In this document: positions 34,479-43,026 of the stretch, piece by piece
Layout: each line of letters opens with the position of its first letter
How positions within the stretch are numbered: position 1 is the stretch's first letter
Assembly (NCBI GenBank): GCA_017462345.1
Contig: JAFTRI010000037.1
Coordinates: 116,326 to 180,325, forward strand
Length of the DNA: 64,000 nt
Direction: 5' to 3'
DNA from: Muribaculaceae bacterium
GTDB taxonomy: Bacteria > Bacteroidota > Bacteroidia > Bacteroidales > Muribaculaceae
Notes under the pieces: model-generated
What the model was told of the DNA's origin: nothing
Database searches by the model: none
What the model saw: the letters and a program-made list of their open reading frames with translations, nothing else
Position numbers and translations under genes: made by a program

Positions 34479-35144
34479 ATGAAACAACTGGTAATATTCG
34501 ATCTCGACGGCACATTGCTGAACACCATCGACGACCTTGGGGCGGCTGCCAATTACGCGCTTAAAGAATGCGGCTATCCCGTTCACAACATTCAATCCTA
34601 TCCGTTCTTTGTCGGCAACGGTGTCACCAGACTTCTTGAACGCGTCCTGCCTGAGGACGCACGCATTTCACCGGTCATCGAGAAGCTCAGGGACAAGTTT
34701 ATCGAATACTATGATTCCCACAACACCGAGTCGACCATGCCCTACCGCGGGATACCCGAATTACTTTCCCGACTACACGCCAAAGGCATCAGGCTCGCCG
34801 TAGCATCCAACAAATACCAGAGTGCGGTTGAAAAACTCATCAGCCACTTCTTTCCCGAAATCCCCTGGGTTGCCATTGAAGGGCAGAAAGAGGGTTATCC
34901 AGTAAAACCTGACCCGTCAATAGTTTTCGACATCCTATCCAAATGCCCGACACCAAAGCGGGACGTCCTGTATGTCGGTGATTCAGGCGTCGACATGGAA
35001 ACGGCACGCAGAGCCTGTGTCGAATCAGCAGGAGTCACTTGGGGCTTCCGTCCGGTTAAGGAGCTGAAAGAATTCTACGCAGATAACATTATCGACAACC
35101 CTGACGAGATAATCGCTATTGCCGACAGGAATACCTTTGGATAA
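34479..35144 (+). CDS. HAD-family hydrolase, phosphoglycolate phosphatase-like
   Basis: A 221-residue HAD subfamily IA hydrolase. Motif I FDLDGTLLNT (residues 8-17), motif II LAVASNKY (about 107-114), motif III lysine in GYPVKPDP, motif IV YVGDSGVDMETA. A helical cap lies between motifs I and II, as in Gph and PGMB-type enzymes. The substrate is a small phosphate ester that cannot be chosen from sequence; phosphoglycolate is the usual annotation. It starts 10 bases after tamL and is probably co-transcribed. Confidence 0.88.
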   Translation: MKQLVIFDLDGTLLNTIDDLGAAANYALKECGYPVHNIQSYPFFVGNGVTRLLERVLPEDARISPVIEKLRDKFIEYYDSHNTESTMPYRGIPELLSRLHAKGIRLAVASNKYQSAVEKLISHFFPEIPWVAIEGQKEGYPVKPDPSIVFDILSKCPTPKRDVLYVGDSGVDMETARRACVESAGVTWGFRPVKELKEFYADNIIDNPDEIIAIADRNTFG

Positions 35145-35208
35145 GGAAATTTCTTTTAAATTTCCTGTTTTTTTGCCGTGCGCTCTCCGTTTTTAGCCAA
35201 AAAAGGGT

Positions 35209-35216
35209 TAACTTTG
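35209..35216 (+). promoter_or_regulatory. -7 box of the AspT/YidE-type transporter gene
   Basis: TAACTTTG fits the -7 consensus. Transcription would start near 35223, about 58 bases before the preferred ATG at 35281. No clear -33 TTG. Confidence 0.45.
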
Positions 35217-35280
35217 CACCCGATTTGGCGAGCATTGACGCCATCATTTGGTTTTCAATAATTTAACTTCAATTTCTAAT

Positions 35281-36936
35281 ATGGATTGGGCTTGGTTTCA
35301 AAGTCTTCTTGGTCCCGGCAGCACAAGCTTGCCGAACACTCTCATCCTATACTCGTTTGTGATTGCATTAGGCGTTTATTTGGGAAAACTGAAAATAGCC
35401 GGCGTATCACTTGGAGTGACGTTCGTACTGTTTGTAGGCATCATCATGGGGCACTTCGGCTATACCGTCGAGGCGAATGTCTTGAAATTTATCCGTGAAT
35501 TCGGATTGATACTGTTCATTTTCTCGATAGGTCTCCAGGTCGGTCCCGGATTCTTCTCTTCATTCAAGAAAGGCGGGATGAGGCTAAACGGTCTTGCCGT
35601 ATTGGGTATCTTGCTTAATGTCATCATAGTACTTGCCATATTCTTTATCGACGGCAACACCTCAATAAGCGCACTTGTCGGAGTCATGTCAGGAGCCGTA
35701 ACCAATACCCCCGGACTTGCCGCTGCCCAGCAGAGCGTCGGCGATCCGGCCGCTATCGACACCATGGCAATGGGCTATGCGGCAGCCTACCCCCTCGGAG
35801 TATTGGGAATCATTCTCGCAATGTTCATCATCAAAGGGCTGTTCCGCATAAAAATCGACAATGAAATCAAACAGATCGAAGACGAAACAGAAAACAGCCA
35901 GCTGAAACCGCACATCGTGTCATTCAAGGCGACAAATCCCCTCATCGACGGGAAAAATCTGCTCCAGCTGCATGACATCATACAGTGCAACTTCGTCGTA
36001 TCAAGACTAATGAATACCGGCGGAGAAGTAATCATTCCGAAATCGGAGACCATAATCCACACCGGTGACAAACTCTATATCGTAATGTCAGCGCAGGACG
36101 AGGACAGGTTCAAAGCGGTAGTGGGACCGGAAATTGAAATGGACTGGAATGCAACACCAAGCCCCGTGGTTTCGCGGCGTATACTTGTCACCAAAAGCGA
36201 ATACAACGGGGTGGAGATAGGCTCACTACGTCTGCGCATGGGCTACAAGCTAAATGCCACACGCGTCAACCGCGCAGGCGTCGACCTGTTAGCTTCACCC
36301 AACCTCAGGCTGCAAATAGGCGACCGCATGACAGTCGTAGGAGCAGAAGAAGACATAAACCGGCTGGCAACCAAACTCGGCAACTCGATGAAACGCCTTA
36401 ACGAGCCGAACCTGATAACGATATTCATCGGTATCCTGTTCGGTATAATCGTAGGGTCTATCAACGTGGGGTTCGGAATGAAGCTCGGACTCGCCGGAGG
36501 GCCTTTGGTCGTAGCAATCCTCATCAGCCGTTTCGGCTACAAATTCAAGCTGGTAACCTACACGTCATCGTCGGCATCACTTCTGATGCGCGAACTCGGG
36601 ATATGCCTGTTCCTGGCCTCAGTAGGAATATCGTCAGGCGCAGGATTTGCACAAACGGTATTCAACACCACCGGGATGTGGTGGGTAATATGGGGATTCA
36701 TGATCACCCTGCTGCCACTCATCGTTGTCGGCGTTATCGCCCGCGGAGTCTACAAAATCAACTTCCTGACCATTATGGGTCTTCTGTCAGGAGGATGCAC
36801 CGACCCGCCTGCACTTGCATACGCAAACAACAGTACCGGCAATGATGCTCCGGCTGTAGCCTACTCGACAGTCTACCCGCTGACCATGTTCCTGCGTGTT
36901 GTCGCGGCACAAGTACTGATACTCTGCTTCGCATAA
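35281..36936 (+). CDS. AspT/YidE/YbjL-type transporter with two TrkA-C domains
   Basis: A 551-residue transporter read from ATG 35281 (MDWAWFQSLLGPGS); ATG 35248 would add 11 polar residues and is the alternative. Two homologous membrane halves, each with the duplication motif: SAVLG-like GVMSGAVTNTPGLAAAQQS in the first and GLLSGGCTDPPALAYANNS in the second. Between them are two TrkA-C (RCK_C) regulatory domains (VSRLMNTGGEVIIPKSETII and ATRVNRAGVDLLASPNLRLQ), which bind small ligands. The family includes the aspartate:alanine antiporter AspT; members like this one have unknown substrates. Confidence 0.88.
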   Translation: MDWAWFQSLLGPGSTSLPNTLILYSFVIALGVYLGKLKIAGVSLGVTFVLFVGIIMGHFGYTVEANVLKFIREFGLILFIFSIGLQVGPGFFSSFKKGGMRLNGLAVLGILLNVIIVLAIFFIDGNTSISALVGVMSGAVTNTPGLAAAQQSVGDPAAIDTMAMGYAAAYPLGVLGIILAMFIIKGLFRIKIDNEIKQIEDETENSQLKPHIVSFKATNPLIDGKNLLQLHDIIQCNFVVSRLMNTGGEVIIPKSETIIHTGDKLYIVMSAQDEDRFKAVVGPEIEMDWNATPSPVVSRRILVTKSEYNGVEIGSLRLRMGYKLNATRVNRAGVDLLASPNLRLQIGDRMTVVGAEEDINRLATKLGNSMKRLNEPNLITIFIGILFGIIVGSINVGFGMKLGLAGGPLVVAILISRFGYKFKLVTYTSSSASLLMRELGICLFLASVGISSGAGFAQTVFNTTGMWWVIWGFMITLLPLIVVGVIARGVYKINFLTIMGLLSGGCTDPPALAYANNSTGNDAPAVAYSTVYPLTMFLRVVAAQVLILCFA

Positions 36937-36959
36937 GGAAGGGTAACAACTTAATAAAT

Positions 36960-36992
36960 TACGCCCCGTGGATAATCTGTCCATAGGGCGTA
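36960..36992. terminator. Bidirectional terminator between the transporter and thioredoxin genes
   Basis: TACGCCC pairs with GGGCGTA and an inner GTGGA with TCCAT, in the 60-base gap between convergent stop codons. Confidence 0.65.
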
Positions 36993-36996
36993 CTCC

Positions 36997-37296
36997 TTAG
37001 TTGATATACTCGTTCACCTTAGATTCAAGCACATCAAGCTGCTTTACTCCGCTTGTCCTCCACAACAGCCTACCTTCCCGGAACAACATAAGAGTAGGCA
37101 CCGACTGGATATGGTATTCCGCAGCAATCGACCCGTGCTTGTCAATATCGATTTTCATAATCTTCAACCTATCCCCTATCCTTTCCTTCAGGCTGTCAAG
37201 AATCGGGCTTTGCATCTTGCACGGGCCACACCATGTAGCATAAAAATCCACCAAAGTAGGCTTTGCCGATTTGATAATTTCATAAAATCCGTTCAT
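36997..37296 (-). CDS. Thioredoxin
   Basis: A 99-residue thioredoxin-fold protein from ATG 37296 (MNGFYEIIKSAKP); an upstream in-frame start at 37362 would add a cysteine-containing stretch without support. Active site WCGPC (Cys23, Cys26), cis-Pro segment SVPTLMLFREG. No signal peptide, so it is cytoplasmic. It is a little shorter than classic TrxA and stands alone, so it could be an auxiliary thioredoxin. Reduces disulfides with electrons from thioredoxin reductase. Confidence 0.93.
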   Translation of the reverse strand: MNGFYEIIKSAKPTLVDFYATWCGPCKMQSPILDSLKERIGDRLKIMKIDIDKHGSIAAEYHIQSVPTLMLFREGRLLWRTSGVKQLDVLESKVNEYIN

Positions 37297-37380
37297 CCTT
37301 GCTTGAATTTTGTTTATACACCTATAACACACCCGACATAATATATGTTTAAGCCCCTCCACGGTCTTTGCAATATTTTT

Positions 37381-37410
37381 TTGCCGAAAGCACGATATTC
37401 CCTAAATTTG
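37381..37410 (+). promoter_or_regulatory. Promoter of dapA
   Basis: TTG (37381-37383), a 19-base spacer and TAAATTTG (37403-37410) match the Bacteroidota consensus, 33 bases before the dapA ATG. Confidence 0.7.
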
Positions 37411-37443
37411 CAATTCAATTCAGAACAAGACCTATAAAATTAT

Positions 37444-38328
37444 ATGGCTCGTATCAATTTGAAAGGCATGGGCGTGGCGTTAATAACGCCGTTCAAAGAG
37501 GACAAGTCGGTTGACTATGACGCACTTGCACGCCTGCTGGAATACCAGATAAAAAACGGGGTGGACTATCTGGTGGTACTGGGGACCACAGCCGAGACCG
37601 CAACACTTGATGCCGAAGAAAGGACCTCGGTCAAACAGTTTATCGTTGAACGCGTCGCAGAACGCGTACCTCTGGTTATCGGCATCGGAGGCAACAACAC
37701 CATGGCAATAGTCAACGAACTTAAATCGGCCGATCTATCCCCTTTCAGCGCAGTGCTGTCGGTTGTACCATATTACAACAAGCCTTCTCAGGAAGGGATA
37801 TACCAGCATTACAAGGCAATCGCATCGGCATCCCCCATTCCCGTCATATTATATAACGTGCCGGGACGTACCGGAGTCAACATGACAGCCGAGACCACCT
37901 TGCGTCTTGCACGGGAATTTGACAACATCATCGGCATCAAGGAAGCATCCGGCAACATCACCCAGATGGATGACATCATCAAGAACAAGCGTGAGGACTT
38001 CCTTGTAATTTCAGGCGATGACGGCATCACATTCCCATTGATAACACTTGGGGCCGTAGGTGTAATATCGGTAATAGGCAACGCATTTCCCAAAGAGTTC
38101 TCCCGCATGGTGCGTCTTGCCCTTAACGGCGACTATGAGAAAGCCCTGCTGATACACCACCGTTTCACCGAATTGTTCAGCCTGCTATTTGTCGACGGCA
38201 ATCCTGCCGGCGTCAAATGCCTGCTCAACGCCATGGGATTTATCGAGAACGAACTGCGCCTGCCACTTGTGCCGACACGCATCACGACATACGAGAAAAT
38301 ACGCCGTGTCCTTGACAGCCTTAGCTGA
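37444..38328 (+). CDS. dapA: 4-Hydroxy-tetrahydrodipicolinate synthase
   Basis: A 294-residue TIM-barrel aldolase that condenses aspartate semialdehyde with pyruvate in the lysine/diaminopimelate pathway. The Schiff-base lysine is Lys166 in GIKEASGN, the catalytic Tyr137 is in LYNVPGRTG, and the TTAETATL segment (about 48-55) supplies the threonine pair. Full length. It is monocistronic between a -33/-7 promoter and tRNA-Arg. Confidence 0.97.
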   Translation: MARINLKGMGVALITPFKEDKSVDYDALARLLEYQIKNGVDYLVVLGTTAETATLDAEERTSVKQFIVERVAERVPLVIGIGGNNTMAIVNELKSADLSPFSAVLSVVPYYNKPSQEGIYQHYKAIASASPIPVILYNVPGRTGVNMTAETTLRLAREFDNIIGIKEASGNITQMDDIIKNKREDFLVISGDDGITFPLITLGAVGVISVIGNAFPKEFSRMVRLALNGDYEKALLIHHRFTELFSLLFVDGNPAGVKCLLNAMGFIENELRLPLVPTRITTYEKIRRVLDSLS

Positions 38329-38354
38329 AAATAACAACTAATCAGCCCATACAG

Positions 38355-38385
38355 TTGGCAAAATCAAAGTAAATAACTACCTTTG
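38355..38385 (+). promoter_or_regulatory. Promoter of tRNA-Arg(UCU)
   Basis: TTG (38355-38357), a 20-base spacer and TACCTTTG (38378-38385), about 40 bases before the mature tRNA. Confidence 0.8.
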
Positions 38386-38424
38386 CACCACCAAACGATC
38401 GGGTATAAACTCCCGAGGAAAGAT

Positions 38425-38498
38425 GGTCCAGTAGCTCAGCTGGATAGAGCAACAGCCTTCTAAGCTGTGGGTCGTGGGTTCGAATCCCGCCTGGATCA
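38425..38498 (+). tRNA. tRNA-Arg (anticodon UCU)
   Basis: 74 bases. Acceptor GGTCCAG with CTGGATC (one G-U), D arm GCTC/GAGC, anticodon stem ACAGC/GCTGT around CTTCTAA (anticodon TCT), T arm CGTGGGTTCGAATCCCGC region. No CCA encoded. Confidence 0.96.
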
Positions 38499-38518
38499 CT
38501 GGAAAATCATAACGTGAA

Positions 38519-38558
38519 AAAGCTGTGTCAGAATTTAAATTTTGGCACAGCTTTCATT
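38519..38558 (+). terminator. Terminator after tRNA-Arg
   Basis: AAAGCTGTGTC (38519-38529) pairs with GGCACAGCTTT (38544-38554), followed by CATTAT. The T tract is short but the stem is strong. Confidence 0.6.
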
Positions 38559-38623
38559 ATACGCAGTGCTTATAAATTTGTGGCAGAACCGGGAGACAAG
38601 AGGGGCTTACATAGGAGAGCATT

Positions 38624-38669
38624 AAAAAAAATCGCTAAGGGCTGAATTTTTCAACTGCTTAGCGATTTA
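38624..38669 (-). terminator. Terminator after tRNA-Met (minus strand)
   Basis: On the minus strand AAATCGCTAAG pairs with CTTAGCGATTT across an 18-base loop and runs into TTTTT, directly downstream of the minus-strand tRNA. Confidence 0.75.
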
Positions 38670-38674
38670 TTATG

Positions 38675-38748
38675 TGGTCCCACTTGGGCTTGAACCAAGG
38701 ACTCCCTGATTATGAGTCAGGTGCTCTAACCAACTGAGCTATGGGACC
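38675..38748 (-). tRNA. tRNA-Met (anticodon CAU), probably elongator
   Basis: 74 bases on the minus strand. Acceptor GGTCCCA with TGGGACC, D loop with AGTTGGTTAGAGC, anticodon stem CCTGA/TCAGG around CTCATAA (anticodon CAT), T loop TTCAAGC. The D-loop and anticodon arm resemble elongator tRNA-Met; the lysidine-modified tRNA-Ile(CAU) is the alternative, and tilS is present in this genome. It is not the initiator, which has a mismatch at the acceptor end. No CCA encoded. Confidence 0.9.
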
Positions 38749-38887
38749 TGCTTCATGAAAGCGAGGGCAAAGGTAGGGATTTTTTTGATTCCATGCAACT
38801 ATTCGTGTGATTTTTTAAACGAATTTCGCGGCAAAGCGCGATTTAATTGTCGTTAACTATTTTTCTCGCAGAATTTTCCTCATCCGG

Positions 38888-38920
38888 TTGCGTTTATTCT
38901 AAAAAATATATTTATTTTTG
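38888..38920 (+). promoter_or_regulatory. Candidate promoter of the BspA-like gene
   Basis: TTG (38888-38890), a 22-base spacer and TATTTTTG (38913-38920). The leader would be about 58 bases before ATG 38985. Confidence 0.5.
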
Positions 38921-38984
38921 CCGTATTATCCTTAAATATGCCGAATTACAGGAAATTCTATTACTAACACTAATTAATATCAAC

Positions 38985-41900
38985 ATGTTTAACTTCACTA
39001 CTTCATTAAAGAAAGCCACAGTGCTTAGCTTTATTGTCCTTGGTGGTATGACGGCAGCCAACGCGGCCAATGTGTACTACAACGGTATCAAGTATACCAG
39101 CAAGGGGACAGTGCTTACTGTTGCCAAGAGCGATGCGACATCCGGAGCATACGCCGGCGACATCGTTATCGAATCGCCCATCACAGTCGACGGCGTAGAA
39201 TACACCGTAGGCGGTGTTGCAGCAACCGCATTCAAGAACAATGCCGACATCACAAGCATCGTTCTCCCCACAGGCTGTACCGACATCAAAGCCGGTGCAT
39301 TCCAGAATTGTACCGCACTGAAATCAGCGACACTTCCTTCAGACTTGACAGCCTTCAACCGCCTTGTATTCAGTGGATGTTCCTCACTTGAGGCAATCAG
39401 CATCCCAGGTGGGGTTGTCAAATTGGACAACGGTCAGCTCGGAGGATGTACCTCTTTGAAGAAAATCGTGCTTGAGGAAAGCGACACTGAAATCGCATTC
39501 AATCTCGCCGCATTCGGTACACAGGAATCACTCGGCGAAGTCCCCGTTGAAGAGGTAGAGATCTACCGTCCGGTATCAGCCGAACTTCCTGCAAATGCAC
39601 CTTTCCGTGGGGAAAAGACACTTGCAAAGGTAACCCTCGGCGGCAAGCTGACCTCACTCAGCGCAAGCTACTTCGAGAACTGTACCGCACTTACCGCTGT
39701 TGAGATACCGTCAACCGTTACCGAGCTTGGAACTTCGGTGTTCCGCAACACAGGCATCACCTCTGTGAACATCCCCGGCAGCATCGTTTCAATTCCCGAA
39801 ACATCATTCGCTGCCTGCAAATCACTTGCGACAGTTACCCTGAATGAAGGGACAACATCTATACGCGCCAATGCATTCAACGGCTCGGCCATCACTTCAA
39901 TCGCCCTCCCCGCTTCATTGCAGACTATCGGGGTGAGCGCGTTCTCAGGCTGCCAGCTTCAGGGCGACATCGTACTTCCCGCCGCTGTCACCTCAGTAGC
40001 CGACGGAGCATTCGTGGGCAATGCAGGCATCACTTCATTTGCATTCCCCGCATCGTTGACATCACTCGGTGAGGGCGTATTCAACAATTGCTCAAGCATT
40101 GCCAACTTTACAGTAGACGCAGCCAACACTGCCTACAAGGTTAAAGAAAACAATGCACTCGCAACCCTTGACGGCAAAACAATCCTCGCCTATCCGGTTG
40201 CAAACGCCAACACTTCAGTTGTAGACCCCGAAGCAACAACCCTTGGGACATACGCTTTCAACGGGGCAAAGAACCTGACTGAAATCACAGTCGACAACTG
40301 TACAACATTCGGCAACTATTCACTTGCCAACACCGGCATCCTCTCAGCCAAACTTCGCGGCACAGTAGGACGCTACGTCCTTCAGGGCTGTACCTCACTC
40401 AAAGAGGTAGAACTCACTGTCGACAAGACCAAGAAAGAGATCCCTCACGGAGTAGTTTCAGGCTGTACCTCACTTGAGAAGTTCACCATCTCGGAAGACA
40501 TCCTCAACCTCAAGCAGGAAGCATTCGCCAACTGTACTTCACTCAAGGAAATCAACCTCGGAGGCCTCCTCTGTATCATAGAAGCTGACGCTTTCACCGG
40601 CTGTGGCGTTGAGACAATCACTGTTGGCTCAGCACTCCCCGCAGCAATGACCGAAGGCGTATTCACAGAAGCCAATTCAAACATCACCGCAAAAGTCCCC
40701 AACGATTACGTTAACGTCTACAAAGAGGCAGCAGGATGGAAATACCTCAACATCGAAGGCGATGCCAACATTACCGCCAAGGGAACAGAAATCGGTATGC
40801 CTAAGGGGCTCTACTATGCAGGCAAGGACGGTATACTCTATTCTATCACCAAGAACGGTGTCACCACCTCATACGATGTAGGCGGAATACCCCATACTTT
40901 CCAACTCACAGTGTTCAAGGACCGCATCTACGGAACAAGTGCTGGCGTTAAATTCACCTACGATACCAACGGCAATGCAACCACCGGTGACGGCAAGCTG
41001 TTCTACATCAGCCAGATCGACGGCAACACATTCCAGGCCACAGTACTCGACAACACCGGCAGCGACGCCTACAAGGATCCCATGGGACTCTATATCTACG
41101 GTGACACACTCTACATCAACGACCGCAACGTATGCGTCCGCAAGGTCAGCGCTGACGCAATCGCACTCCCCACAAGCTATCAGTCATGGTTAGAAAACAC
41201 ATGGTTAGGATACTACGGTTCACCATGGGCCTACGGATGTATAAAGAGCGGATTTGCCATCACTCAGGATCAGGATGCAGCCGGCAACCCCGAGCCCCTA
41301 TATTGGCTATCAATGCGCTACAACGGAAACGGCATCTTCCGCTTCAAGGAAAGCGACATAGACCCCAAATCGACAGGAACAGCAATGACTGCCGTGAAAC
41401 CGACCCGTCCCGCATCAGAAATCCTGAGCGGCATCAACCTGAATGCGTCGGCATTCTATGTTGACGAAGCCAACAACCACTTCTACATCTACATTGTAAG
41501 CGCATCAAACGTTAACGCCGGCCTCTACCGTGTCAACCTCGATGCACTTCTCACTGACGCCAATGCCGACGGAGCCGCCGACGCAACCGACTTCGCAAGC
41601 CTCAACCCGATACTTGTCGACGGAGCACCCGTTCTTCTTGAAGGACCTGTAGGCTCACAGGAAACCGGCATCACCCAGCTTGCACTCAGCCACAACGGAG
41701 ACTACCTCTACTGGTGCTACATCTCAGACTTGGGACAGGAAGGCAAGGCAGTGGGAACCCCCGCCGAGACTTACAATGCAGAGAACCCGCTCCACCAGAC
41801 AGGTATCAAGCGCGTTAAACTCGGAGAAGAAACACCCGCTGTTGAAATGGTAATCCCCGGAGTTGAAGCATACGGTATAGTTGACGTAGACTACGAAAAC

Positions 41901-42152
41901 TCATACTCTTCAGGCGTTGAATCAGTAGCGGCAGCAGTAGCTACCCCCAACCGCATCCATGTTATCGGTGACGCAGTAACCGTAATGGAAGACGCAGTTG
42001 TAGCCATCTACAATGCAGCCGGAGCACTCGTTGCCAAGACAGCCGTTACCGGCGTCAAGTCAGTTTCACTCCGCGACCAGAGCGCAGGTCTCTACGTGGT
42101 TGAAGCCGCATTTGCCGACGGCAGCAAGGAAGTTGTTAAAGTTGCAAAATAA
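38985..42152 (+). CDS. BspA-like leucine-rich repeat surface protein
   Basis: A 1055-residue exported protein read from ATG 38985 (MFNFTTSLKKATVLSFIVL); the upstream frame covers the promoter and is rejected. Signal peptide about residues 1-28 (AANA). From about 50 to 610 run LRR_5 (BspA-type) repeats, seen as recurring blocks such as AFKNNADITSIVLPTG, CTALKSATLPSDLTAF, CKSLATVTLNEGTTSI and CTSLKEINLGGLLCII. From about 640 to 960 a second, possibly beta-propeller region follows (GKDGILYSITKNGVTTSYDV, LALSHNGDYLYWCYISD). The last 75 residues resemble a type 9 secretion sorting domain (VAIYNAAGALVAKTAV, SAGLYVVEAAF, VVKVAK), although no T9SS gene is in the window. Codon use looks like that of highly expressed genes. 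Likely adhesion or glycan contact at the surface. Confidence 0.85.
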   Translation: MFNFTTSLKKATVLSFIVLGGMTAANAANVYYNGIKYTSKGTVLTVAKSDATSGAYAGDIVIESPITVDGVEYTVGGVAATAFKNNADITSIVLPTGCTDIKAGAFQNCTALKSATLPSDLTAFNRLVFSGCSSLEAISIPGGVVKLDNGQLGGCTSLKKIVLEESDTEIAFNLAAFGTQESLGEVPVEEVEIYRPVSAELPANAPFRGEKTLAKVTLGGKLTSLSASYFENCTALTAVEIPSTVTELGTSVFRNTGITSVNIPGSIVSIPETSFAACKSLATVTLNEGTTSIRANAFNGSAITSIALPASLQTIGVSAFSGCQLQGDIVLPAAVTSVADGAFVGNAGITSFAFPASLTSLGEGVFNNCSSIANFTVDAANTAYKVKENNALATLDGKTILAYPVANANTSVVDPEATTLGTYAFNGAKNLTEITVDNCTTFGNYSLANTGILSAKLRGTVGRYVLQGCTSLKEVELTVDKTKKEIPHGVVSGCTSLEKFTISEDILNLKQEAFANCTSLKEINLGGLLCIIEADAFTGCGVETITVGSALPAAMTEGVFTEANSNITAKVPNDYVNVYKEAAGWKYLNIEGDANITAKGTEIGMPKGLYYAGKDGILYSITKNGVTTSYDVGGIPHTFQLTVFKDRIYGTSAGVKFTYDTNGNATTGDGKLFYISQIDGNTFQATVLDNTGSDAYKDPMGLYIYGDTLYINDRNVCVRKVSADAIALPTSYQSWLENTWLGYYGSPWAYGCIKSGFAITQDQDAAGNPEPLYWLSMRYNGNGIFRFKESDIDPKSTGTAMTAVKPTRPASEILSGINLNASAFYVDEANNHFYIYIVSASNVNAGLYRVNLDALLTDANADGAADATDFASLNPILVDGAPVLLEGPVGSQETGITQLALSHNGDYLYWCYISDLGQEGKAVGTPAETYNAENPLHQTGIKRVKLGEETPAVEMVIPGVEAYGIVDVDYENSYSSGVESVAAAVATPNRIHVIGDAVTVMEDAVVAIYNAAGALVAKTAVTGVKSVSLRDQSAGLYVVEAAFADGSKEVVKVAK

Positions 42153-42173
42153 TCAACAGAATAACACCAGACA

Positions 42174-42212
42174 AATATCCCGGCGGGGCTTCCCGTCGGG
42201 ATATTTTTTCAT
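42174..42212 (+). terminator. Terminator after the BspA-like gene
   Basis: AAATATCCCGGCGGG pairs with CCCGTCGGGATATTT (one G-U) and is followed by TTTTC, about 20 bases after the stop. Confidence 0.85.
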
Positions 42213-42219
42213 CCCGCTA

Positions 42220-42250
42220 TTGCATAATTAATCCGAAAGCAGTATCTTTG
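42220..42250 (+). promoter_or_regulatory. Promoter of rplU-rpmA
   Basis: TTG (42220-42222), a 20-base spacer and TATCTTTG (42243-42250). The leader to the rplU ATG is about 83 bases. Confidence 0.75.
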
Positions 42251-42339
42251 TGCGCTAATCTTCCGCGACGGGCTCAGGACCAAGCAGCGTGAATTTCCAC
42301 CTCGCCCGACGGAGTAACCTGTAAATCAACTAATAACAG

Positions 42340-42660
42340 ATGTACGTAATCGTAGAAATCCAAGGACAGCAGTTCAAAGCCGAAAAAGACAAGTTCCTGT
42401 ATGTCCACTATCTCGGCGAGCAGGTAAAAGAGGGCGATTCAGTAGAATTTGACCGCGTACTGCTTGTAGATGCCGACGGTGCCGTTAAGGTAGGCGCTCC
42501 TACCGTTGAAGGAGCAAAGGTAGTTTGCGAGGTAAAACGTCCCCTCGTAAAAGGTGAAAAAGTTATCGTCTTCAAGAAGAAGAGGCGCAAAGGCTACCGT
42601 CGCAAAAACGGTCATCGCCAGTACTTCACCCAAGTAGTGATCAAAGACGTAGTTGCATAA
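42340..42660 (+). CDS. rplU: 50S ribosomal protein L21
   Basis: A 106-residue ribosomal protein of usual size. N-terminal [20 protein letters not shown] and C-terminal [20 protein letters not shown] are the conserved 23S rRNA-contacting parts. It is paired with rpmA 21 bases downstream, the usual arrangement. Encoded behind a strong promoter and a leader of about 83 bases. Confidence 0.98.
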   Translation: MYVIVEIQGQQFKAEKDKFLYVHYLGEQVKEGDSVEFDRVLLVDADGAVKVGAPTVEGAKVVCEVKRPLVKGEKVIVFKKKRRKGYRRKNGHRQYFTQVVIKDVVA

Positions 42661-42681
42661 CCCACTAAAATCTTAAAAAAA

Positions 42682-42942
42682 ATGGCACATAAAAAAGGTG
42701 TAGGTAGTTCTAAGAACGGACGCGAGTCAGAAAGCAAACGACTCGGAGTTAAGATTTTCGGTGGTCAGCACGCTAAAGCCGGCAACATCATCAAGCGTCA
42801 GCGTGGGACAGTTCACCACCCGGGCTTGAACGTCGGCATGGGTAAAGACCACACTCTTTACGCACTTATCGACGGAACCGTAGTCTTCTCAGAAGGCAAG
42901 AACGGCCGCAGATTCATCAACGTATCTCCTGCTGAAGCATAA
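42682..42942 (+). CDS. rpmA: 50S ribosomal protein L27
   Basis: An 86-residue protein beginning [20 protein letters not shown], whose flexible N-terminal tail reaches the peptidyl-transferase centre. The conserved [20 protein letters not shown] segment is intact. There is no Firmicutes-type N-terminal extension needing cleavage. Second gene of the L21-L27 operon, ended by a strong hairpin. Confidence 0.98.
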   Translation: MAHKKGVGSSKNGRESESKRLGVKIFGGQHAKAGNIIKRQRGTVHHPGLNVGMGKDHTLYALIDGTVVFSEGKNGRRFINVSPAEA

Positions 42943-42974
42943 ACACCGCTTCACAAAGACACAAAACCACACAA

Positions 42975-43010
42975 GAAGGCGGCTTCCCACTGAAGCCGCC
43001 TTCCTGGTTT
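42975..43010 (+). terminator. Terminator after rpmA
   Basis: GAAGGCGGCTT (42975-42985) pairs with AAGCCGCCTTC (42993-43003), followed by CTGGTTT. Confidence 0.75.
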
Positions 43011-43026
43011 AACATACACACCCACC

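Noticed and set aside
38425-38748. Integrated element between the two tRNA genes
   Set aside because: Only about 180 bases with two terminators lie between them, with no integrase, attachment repeat or cargo.
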